From the NCBI GenBank assembly GCA_036245805.1, contig BTRK01000003.1, positions 8,618,001 to 8,682,000 on the forward strand: DNA of 64,000 bases, given 5' to 3'. A program made the position numbers and the translations under genes. The notes beneath the pieces were generated by a model. It had not been told where the DNA came from and searched no databases. It saw only the letters and a program-made list of their open reading frames with translations. The DNA is from Pristionchus mayeri (Eukaryota > Nematoda > Chromadorea > Rhabditida > Neodiplogasteridae). Below are positions 57,701-64,000 of the stretch, piece by piece. Numbering within the stretch: position 1 is the stretch's first letter; every line of letters begins with the position of its first letter.

Positions 57701-59730
57701 GAAGAGATGTGTGCACGATGACATGTGAGGAAAGAAAAGAGGTGAAAGAAGTTCATTACAGAGCTGGTGTGGAGAAGACCTCGATCCTACATCCAGATGG
57801 GATCTGCAATGAGTGCCGACCAACGAGGATTGGAAACGTCTTCGAGGATGACCCTCAGTTGGCGGCATGGAAGGACAAAAGATTCAGTACAATGAGAGAA
57901 CTCGCTGCATACCTAGATCGGAAGGACGACAGCAAGAAGCTGAAGAGTCTGGAGTTGTCCCAGGCGATTGATGATGCATGCATGGCAAAGGACTTCGAGC
58001 TTGAAGCTGGCGTACAAGAATGACCTGTGTGACTGTGCCATCGCCGAGACTCGCAGAATTGCCATCTGTGGAGTTGAGTTGGAGGGCGAAGAGGCACGAG
58101 TTTCTGACGCAGTCTCTGAGGTTGTTCCTCGGAAAGGCGGTCGGAGCTCTCGCAGGAAGATGATGGTGATGGTACCCGACGACTCCATCTTGACCAGATG
58201 TGGTGGAGCATGGAGAGAGGCAGAGGCCATCGAGTACGTGGATGAGCCTGATCTGTGCACTCGGTTCAGTGCCATGAAGAATGATAAGAATTGGCCGGAG
58301 AGTCTGGTCGTGATCCTGAAGCGGAGTTTCGGAGAGTCGACTCTGTTGAAGCTGAAGAGGAACTTGATCGGAATCGCCAAGGACATCGACATCTCGATCT
58401 ACGTTTGCGCGGACATTCTGCCCAAGAAACCTGATCTGCTGACGCAAGAGACCATCAATGCTAATCGAGCATGGCTGATGCAGTGGATCATGGAGGATCG
58501 CCCGGAGAACCTCGTGTTGCTGACAGTCTGCTCGGGTCTACTGGAGAAGAATTGCCCGCTGGCGCTGCTCTTCTACATCAGTCACAAGGAATGCAAGAAG
58601 CTCTTCGAGACAGCTATTCGACATATCGCATACGGAGAACCACTCCTGCCCCTTGTTGTGGAGAAGCCGATTGGGGAGAGTGAGAAGAATCTGGTACGAG
58701 CCGAGAAGGAAGATGGCGAGACAAGCTGCTCCTGTCGACAAGGATGTCACTACCAAGAAGAACGGACTTAGACCTCTCTCAACCGTCAATTGTTTCATCT
58801 GCAAGGAGTACGGACACTACTAGTGGGATTGCCCGAAGAACCCGAAGAATGGGGCCGATTGAGGACAATCGCTTCGAAGGAGGGGGGCATGTAAAGGGGA
58901 TCCCTCACCCTTAGCCAATTACTGATTATTTCCCTATCCCTGTGAATAATTAATTAGAATAATTAATCTAATTAAATATCGTATTTAAATAATTTAAATA
59001 TAATCAATCAATACTTATTACCGTAATCTCACCATTTGAATTCCCATCGTTACTTGACACGCAGTATACTCAGTTTACTTTTACGTATAATTTCGTAATT
59101 GTTTTTCTCTTCGATTTTGTCCGTTGTTTACGTGGCGTGGCTCGTTTTTCCTGTTTTGTGGCGATAATAATTATTATAATTTAATACCATCGCATTACTT
59201 GAGTTCGTAAGAGGGCGTGAGAGTGTTTTGGTGAGAAGGTTTCTCTGTTCGTCGTCTCAGCAGTCGTCTTGTTTTCCTTTCGCAATCTTTTCCATTCTTG
59301 AGTCTTCTCTTTCCTTTCCTTTCTTGTCGAGCCAGTTAGCCACACTATCATTTGTGAGTTGTGCCAGCACTATAATTTGTGAGGTGCTGAACTCTTGGTG
59401 TCAATTGTGAGCCGGGAGTGTACTGCAGCTTGGTGTCAGTCGTGAGCCAAGTCGTAACCGTGTCTGGGTGACCGGTTCGATCAGTGATTTCATTTGTGTG
59501 CACGAAGTGCTGCCCAAATTCTGAATTCGCTGTCCGGACTATAGCCTGATTCGGGATTTGCCGAGGCTAACCTCTTATTTTCCTTGAGTTGGATTAACTC
59601 TGAGAGGGGAATAGGAGTACGTAGTCCTTGCAATAATACAATAATTAGCTAATTAAAATTGTAACAAAAATAGTCGCGATCTTCCGTTTTCAGAACTCCT
59701 GTGCTGTGTCGTCCAGCCGCGGGCGCTTGA
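48785..59730 (+). CDS. LCPA-family soluble form interrupted by a retrotransposon; damaged donor
   Basis: Exons 48785-48801, 49073-49196, 49613-49689, 50184-50228 and 59694-59730 are the counterparts of 10921-12273. Sequences are close: R-E-V-E-E-R-V-D-V-F-D-Q-M-A-K, I-E-D-C-V-T-Q-A-V-R, L-K-E-I-I-D-I-F-E-R, T-P-V-L-C-R-P-A-A-G-A. The donor after exon 4 reads GAGAG/GAATGG where the mirror copy has GAGAG/GTATTG, so the last intron, which also holds the 9.3-kb Ty3/gypsy element, probably cannot be removed normally. Read-through would end about ten codons on. The product would keep all but the last 11 residues. Probably a recent pseudogene or a shortened gene. Confidence 0.58.
49914..50071. mobile_element. 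Hairpin MITE, 158 bp
   Basis: Ends GTGAGAACAGAAAGCGCAGT and its complement, with a second palindrome (TACGCGGAA ... TTCCGCGTA) in the middle. It lies in the third intron of the gene at 48785; the mirror intron lacks it. Confidence 0.8.
50327..51069 (+). repeat. 5' LTR
   Basis: Starts TGTAAAGGGGATCC and ends AGTCCTTGCA. It is followed at once by TGGGGGCCAAGCCAAG, which is in the right place for a tRNA primer-binding site (starts TGG). Confidence 0.9.
51268..53974 (+). pseudogene. gag of the Ty3/gypsy element (frameshifted)
   Basis: Structural capsid/nucleocapsid precursor. The first part (51268-51825) starts M-A-D-E-G-L-P-Q and is Gly/Ser-rich. The frame then shifts near an AAAAGGGG run at about 51811 and continues to 53974. 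The second part has a long coiled coil (E-E-E-R-E-K-V-K-E-L-L-E-A-K-E-R), a retrotransposon capsid region (W-R-E-F-K-D-A-F-L-L-R-F) and two CCHC zinc knuckles, C-D-G-C-G-G-I-G-H-F-R-N-N-C and C-D-G-C-G-G-V-G-H-V-T-Y-L-C, followed by an Arg/Gly-rich tail. About 900 codons, long for a gag. Confidence 0.82.
54031..57691 (+). pseudogene. pol: protease, RT, RNase H, integrase (frameshifted)
   Basis: Protease active site L-D-T-G-A-E-V-S-L-I-D near 54340; the frame shifts at 54420 inside the protease, whose C-terminal I-L-L-G-R-N-A-L is in the next frame. Reverse transcriptase has F-T-V-M-D-L-A-A-G-F-W-Q, L-P-F-G-L-N-I-S-P and the catalytic Y-I-D-D (near 55465). The frame shifts again near 55690. 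RNase H has T-S-D-A-S-G-N-G-I-G-A and R-T-D-H-Q-P-L. Integrase has an H-H-C-C zinc module and D, D, E catalytic residues in V-G-V-D-L, S-D-N-G-T-E-F and G-L-T-E-R-F-N; another shift occurs near 57285. Not translatable as one polyprotein as it stands. Confidence 0.87.
57673..58861 (+). pseudogene. Extra ORF after integrase, with a C-terminal zinc knuckle
   Basis: Between integrase and the 3' LTR is about 1.2 kb of coding-like sequence in at least two frames (57673-58023, then 57968-58771), with a likely shift near 58015 and another near 58700. It contains C-N-E-C-R-P, a helical middle part (N-R-A-W-L-M-Q-W-I-M-E-D-R) and, close to the LTR, C-F-I-C-K-E-Y-G-H-Y-stop-W-D-C, a CCHC knuckle interrupted by a TAG at 58821. 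There is no signal peptide or membrane span, so it is not envelope-like; it is more like a second gag-type nucleic-acid-binding protein. Function unknown. Confidence 0.6.
58876..58889 (+). other. Polypurine tract
   Basis: GAAGGAGGGGGGCA immediately before the 3' LTR, as expected for the plus-strand primer. Confidence 0.75.
58890..59632 (+). repeat. 3' LTR
   Basis: Same length as the 5' LTR and nearly identical (differences include C/T at 58993 and T/G near 59129). Confidence 0.9.
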
Positions 59731-60103
59731 TATTAATTTTTCGTCTACTGATAATCCAAGTACGGTAACTTCATTTAAATTTTTATCTGTGTTTATGTTG
59801 TTAATACAAATACAATAGGTGAAAGCGATTGCTATTACAACCATAACAATATCATATAATTCAATGACAAGAAGCCTTCATTTGTGTTTTTCCGTTTTGT
59901 GATCTTTAGCTAGTACTGCTCCAATCATCTCGTATCCAATGCTCGTCTAACCAAATTACTAGTACATGATGTTATAATTATATGTTGTTTTCCCCCTGTT
60001 ACTTCTCTGCTGCACGTAGAAGTTTCCATCTTTTTATGTGAAGTGTGTTGATTCAGCCTATACGATAAATCCTGAAGTATTGTAATATGCTCATTTTTGG
60101 AAT

Positions 60104-60117
60104 CTGTTGAAAGTCAG
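60104..60117 (+). promoter_or_regulatory. Family upstream palindrome
   Basis: CTGTTGAAAGTCAG, preceded by TACGATAAATCCTGAAGTAT. About 400 bp before the ATG at 61782 once the mariner-type element is subtracted. Confidence 0.45.
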
Positions 60118-60204
60118 TTCTAATATTTGTGTTGTTTTTAAGCCCTGTCCAATATTTTAGATTTTTTATACTAGCATCGGTAACCTTTTAATCTAGTGAT
60201 ATTT

Positions 60205-60478
60205 TGTATTTAGTAGAGAGGAGCTTCCCCTAGTCACAAGGCTGTGTAGTCGCCATAGAGTGTACATACTGTGCTCACTAGAGGTCTCCCTTGTTTACCG
60301 CGTCGCGCTCTCTCTCCCTCTCCCTCTCCATCGCATCATCCTCTTCCCATTGGCAGTCTAATTCCTTGTCGAGTAGAGGACAGTTGCTTCCCTTTCCCCT
60401 CTTTGTATTTCCCCGAAATATTGTGGATAAAACTGTATCCCATAAGATCCGTTGTCGGGTACAAGGCACACTGTTTTA
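60205..60478. repeat. LTR-like dispersed repeat
   Basis: Reverse-oriented relative of 36370-36628 and mirror partner of 8868-10428; contains CTCTCTCCCTCTCCCTCTCC and CCGTTGTCGGGTACAAGGC. Upstream of the gene at 61782. Confidence 0.6.
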
Positions 60479-60491
60479 TTATCAGTAACTA

Positions 60492-61757
60492 TTAGGTTGT
60501 AACATAAGTTTTGTCGCATTTCGGAGGTTCACAATATTTCCATGAAGGATACTTCTCAAACATTATCAATGCCTGACCTCCTAGTATATGTTTGGGGTGT
60601 TCATGCACATTCAAATCATAGGGTAGAGCTGAACTGCGCACGCTGGCTAGGCGAAAAATATTAATGTGAACTGATTTAAATTTGGTGCAGATTTTTTTAA
60701 TTCGTTTGATCAGGTGCTAGTTCGCAGAGATGAATAATGAACCAAACTTCTACAGCATGGTGATATACCCCGTCAATGCTCTTTCAAAATATACGCCAGA
60801 TATGGTGCTATGTTGAGCGGAATCAAAGATATACTTCACTGAGTGTAAGGTTAGCCGCTGATTCGTAGCCAACTTGACCAACTCTTCTGAATCCAGAATT
60901 GCAACAACAGTGACTAACATAAGTGCGTTCCAATTACCACTCATGGAGGTATAATTTATCATTAAACAAGTGAGAGAAAGAACACTCCACTTGTGGGAAA
61001 TTTGAATTTTTATTAATTCAATTCGCGCACAATTTTACCAAAATATGCAAGTTTAGGTGTTTCGAATTAAAGATTGTCATTCAAAAGCTATTTATTTCCA
61101 AACTTATCCCAAGTAGATACTAGTAAGGGAAGGGTTTATGGTTAGGATGGACACAACAAATCAGATATTGAACATGTGTGCTAGGTAGGAATATGAACAA
61201 AGTGCCGATTTCATTAGTTTAATTTACATACCATCGTTCTGAATGGAGCCACTTATCTCAACAGAACCCAATCTACCCCAAACTTTGTCTGCATACTGAC
61301 CACTTTGGGTGAACTATATTCCACCACAATTTGGATCTGGATATCTATTGAGAAGAAAATTCGGCTTGCGAAAGTTTTCGCGACCGTCACCAACCATCCA
61401 CATTATACAAACTCGTCTACATTTCTAGAACGATTTTCGTTTGTCATTATCCGTGAGTGGTTCAAAATTATGCACATATGTAGTACTTTACGTAAATCAC
61501 ACAAAATCTGCATAATTTATCCTTTTCAAGAAGAGCTGATGCGTGAAAATGATTTGTAATCCTTATCTCAGTACAACTTTGTCTGACTAATGTGCCTCCT
61601 CAACTGCCTTGACAGGACTGAAGTAAAGCGCGTAAGAAAGAGTACGAAAGCCCTCACTGATGATGAATAACGAAATTGAGATTAAATTAATTCGAAGAAT
61701 TTCTGGGGTTAAAATGCATAAGAGATTGGACGCGACAAAACTTATGTTACAACCTGA
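60492..61757. mobile_element. Non-autonomous mariner-type element, 1.27 kb
   Basis: Ends TTAGGTTGTAACATAAGTTT and inverted TCAGGTTGTAACATAAGTTT, TA at 60490-60491 and 61758-61759. No transposase. It lies 24 bp before the first exon at 61782. The mirror arm lacks it but has the foldback element near the same spot. Confidence 0.83.
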
Positions 61758-61781
61758 TAGAATGTGCTAAGCTTAATTAAG

Positions 61782-62961
61782 ATGCCGCCTCTTCGCGGTT
61801 TACTGTGGTGGGTGTTGATCGTGCTCAGTGCTCGATTCATACTTCGTTTCTTCGCCTTCTCCGTCGATCGATTCATTCGAATGTGTCTGTGCTTCCTGAA
61901 ATCAGTGAGTTTCATGTTAATGTTGCTGTATTCAGCCATTGAAGATACATATGAAAATTCTGATCGTGAGACTGAACATTCCTGTGCGTTGCATTTTACG
62001 AGAGAGAGTGTTCCGTTAACTGTGATAGTACTAGGCAGTTATATGATGAAATGCTGCGGTATAGTCTGTAACTCATGTGACGCTAATCCTGATTGCGTTC
62101 AGCGCTTCAATCACTATTGTGTGCCCTCTCTACTCGCTCTCAACATTGGTCGCTTACTCGTCATTGTGGGTGTCCACAGGTGTATTCCACTCATGATTGG
62201 CTGGTTTCTCAGGTTTGCCTACTTCATTTTTATATATTTTATTTTATGTTCTTCATATCTATCGATAATTTATTTAAGTTTTACTTTAATGTTTTTAATT
62301 ATATTCATTCTGCTTCCTTTATAATTTTCCTACTAAATAGTCACTAAATCCTCATTTATTTCCAATTTTTATTGCAGGAGGGAAGTCGACTTTTGCGTTA
62401 CTAACCTTAAGCACCTCCACTCTTTCGTACTCAGCTCTCTTGCATCGGGACAACAAATTGGACAAGTTCGCTTCCAATACGAGGTAAGGAAAATTTTGAG
62501 GCGTTTGTAAATTACGGTAGTAATATTTCCAGAACTGTTTCCGGAAGTTTTTCAAAAAGCCATTTGCGTATCTCAATAGATTACACAAAACAGTTTTGTA
62601 CTTTGCTTATCATCGAAGCTGTTGTTTAGCTTTATTGTTTGTACTCTCTCAATTCATTGTTATTAGGAAACGGTGACTTTCGAGCTATGCAAGAGAAACT
62701 CTGTGGATCGTCCAGAAGATCGGCAATTCTGCCATGCAGACTGAGTTTATTCCCGAACTGAAGGAGATTATCGCCGTTGGGGAGAGGCATGATCCCATTA
62801 AATCATATTGTGAATGTTGTGAAGTATGTTGTGAAAATTGAAGTAATTCGTTATTTATTAGTGGAAATCTTTAAAATTCGAATAAAAGCATCATATTTAC
62901 TATGTGGTAGTTTTATTCTACTCTCAGAACGATTGAGCTGTGCCGTCCTCCAGCAGCTTGA
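61782..62961 (+). pseudogene. LCPA-family membrane form with a frameshift (5 exons)
   Basis: Exons 61782-61904, 62103-62212, 62378-62483, 62667-62786 and 62928-62961. Exon 1 encodes 41 residues, M-P-P-L-R-G-L-L-W-W-V-L-I-V-L-S then a basic/hydrophobic part; exon 2 P-S-L-L-A-L-N-I-G-R-L-L-V-I-V-G; exon 3 G-Q-Q-I-G-Q-V-R-F-Q-Y-E. Exon 4 lacks 5 bp present in the mirror copy (6574-6698), so the frame shifts and stops within the exon. Its donor is GC (GAGAG/GCATGA) instead of GT. Exon 5 would be T-I-E-L-C-R-P-P-A-A. The start, lost in the mirror copy, is intact here; the two copies carry complementary damage. Confidence 0.66.
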
Positions 62962-63385
62962 GAGCTGAAATCATCGCCGTGACTGAGCAGAGAAGCAAGC
63001 AGAACTACAGTAATCTTCAAACATTTTCACTTGACTGTATATTCCTCTTTAATATTCCTCTTTTTCTCTCTAATTTTATGATGTACATTGAATTCGTTAA
63101 CCGGTCAGACATTACTAATCACAAACCTGTTATTTCTCACATACATCATTTAGAAGTTTTGCTCTACCTTGTACATTTCACTAGTTTTGCGTTGACACAC
63201 AAATAACGATACATGTTGAAGTTTTAACGTTTGTTGATTCTTCCAATCTGTTTAACTACAGTTATTATACCTTGCATTCGGTTTTACTCGCTTTTATAAT
63301 TGCCTTTACTTATTATATCGCATATTTCTTATAATATTTTCTCGAAAATATAAGAAAATCGTTCAATTTAATATTATTTTGGCAG
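62962..63385. other. Intergenic region with upstream palindrome
   Basis: CTGTTTAACTACAG at 63248-63261, 125 bp before the next start. Nothing else supported. Confidence 0.45.
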
Positions 63386-64000
63386 ATGCGGACGCTTCGC
63401 GAGTCGTTGTGGTCCACTGCGACCACTCTCGTTTCCCTCGTCACTCTTTATTTCATAATCGCTATCCTCGATGAATTCATCGAGAACTTCCTCATCTACC
63501 TGAATACGGTCAGTATTTTCGTTGAAATACGGGGGTTTTGGCTGATGTTTATTGAATTTGAACGTGTTGCTTTGGTTGGATGGGATTTTGTTGTATATTC
63601 CTTCTCTTTTTTTCACACGAGAAAATATGTGGCTGTTTTTCGATTTTTCGATATAATTTATTTCCATGGCACGCCGTGATAGCTTGATCATGTTCCTTTC
63701 AGGTTGTTCTTCTCAATGAATTCACTCTTCCCTCACTGCTCGTCCTCAACATCAGTCGTGTAGTATTCCTTTTGAAGCTTATGGTCGTCAATTTACTGCA
63801 AGCACTGCGACCGAGGAACCTCCAGTGAGCACTTCGAAAGAAATTAAGGCTACCACATTTTTAATTATACCGACTCTAAAAGCCGGTTGAGATTATCTAG
63901 CGTATTTTTGAATCTTTCGCCTCGTCACTACACATGCTTCATGCAATGGCAATCTTTAGCTTTATCGATTTATTCTTGCTAATTTTAGAGGATAGGAGCT
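63386..64000 (+). CDS. LCPA-family membrane form, runs off the window
   Basis: Exon 1 (63386-63508) follows GGCAG and encodes 41 residues starting M-R-T-L-R-E-S-L-W-S-T-A-T with a hydrophobic middle (V-S-L-V-T-L-Y-F-I-I-A-I-L). Exon 2 (63703-63824) reads T-L-P-S-L-L-V-L-N-I-S-R-V-V-F-L-L and ends at CTCCA/GTGAGC, phase 2, as in the membrane form at 38579. If that donor is not used a TGA follows at 63826 and the protein would be 81 residues. Later exons should lie beyond 64000. Mirror copy 5745-5875 is broken. Confidence 0.62.

Larger units (their letters stand above)
50327..59632 (+). mobile_element. Ty3/gypsy LTR retrotransposon, 9.3 kb
   Basis: 743-bp LTRs at 50327-51069 and 58890-59632, both TGTAAAGGGG...TCCTTGCA, flanked by ATAA at 50323-50326 and 59633-59636. 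Order gag - protease - reverse transcriptase - RNase H - integrase is that of Ty3/gypsy. A further ORF follows integrase. By eye the LTRs differ at about ten positions, so insertion was recent, yet the coding region has several frameshifts. That means either rapid decay, propagation by helper elements, or sequence errors in homopolymers. No envelope-like membrane protein is seen. Confidence 0.93.

Noticed and set aside
54210..57868. Long antisense open frames inside the gypsy element (for example 54210-54842 and 57194-57868)
   Set aside because: Shadows of pol caused by its codon bias; pol motifs are clear on the plus strand.
57673..58861. Envelope gene, making the element an endogenous retrovirus
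   Set aside because: No signal peptide, membrane anchor or cleavage region; the end is a zinc knuckle instead.

Overview
The window looks like nuclear DNA of a small-genome invertebrate, with a nematode as leading guess. Genes are split by short GT-AG (some GC-AG) introns, intergenic gaps are only a few hundred bases, and most start codons follow directly on an AG acceptor, as expected with spliced-leader trans-splicing. It is dense in Tc1/mariner-type, RTE, Ty3/gypsy, Helitron-like and foldback elements. No rRNA, tRNA, CRISPR array or bacterial operon was seen. The organism cannot be proven from sequence alone.

The main content is a multigene family I do not recognise, called here the 'LCPA family' (working label) because its last exon ends T-L-x-L-C-x-P-A-x-A-A-stop. 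About 20 copies or fragments lie in mirror order around the middle of the window. On the minus strand from the left end: 58-812, 1806-3126, 5745-5875 (broken), 6302-7652, 10921-12273, 12730-13709, 15552-15675 (lone exon), then an internal small palindrome (17.9-25.4 kb), then 25848-27080. On the plus strand from the centre to the right end: 38579-40753, 41105-42038 (broken), 42317-43099, 44909-48377, 48785-59730, 61782-62961 and 63386 to the window end. Members come in two forms sharing exon phases: a membrane form (41-codon N-terminal hydrophobic exon, then an exon with P-S-L-L-x-L-N-I-x-R) and a soluble form in which one short basic exon replaces both. Both continue into helical exons ending in an E-E-T-I-D-I-F-E-R type motif. 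Reconstructed transcripts are open and end in frame, supporting the models. A 14-bp imperfect palindrome, CTGTT-N4-5-ACAG type, recurs about 55-235 bp upstream of nearly every start.

The centre (27-38 kb) holds a 40-bp tandem repeat, a mariner-type non-autonomous element, the C-terminal half of an importin-alpha-like ARM gene (minus strand, 29592-33215), an unidentified coiled-coil gene (plus strand, 33412-35248), hairpin MITEs, a solo LTR, a short Helitron-like element and a repeat-rich tract.

Transposons account for much of the rest: an intact DD37D transposase (9060-10088) and a broken relative (43482-44768); three mariner-type non-autonomous elements with TTAGGTTG ends; three long foldback elements; an RTE retrotransposon split in two with a 530-bp duplicated segment at the break; and a 9.3-kb Ty3/gypsy element with near-identical LTRs inside the last intron of one family gene. 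Several insertions sit in introns or start regions of family genes, and comparing mirror copies shows which copy has been damaged.
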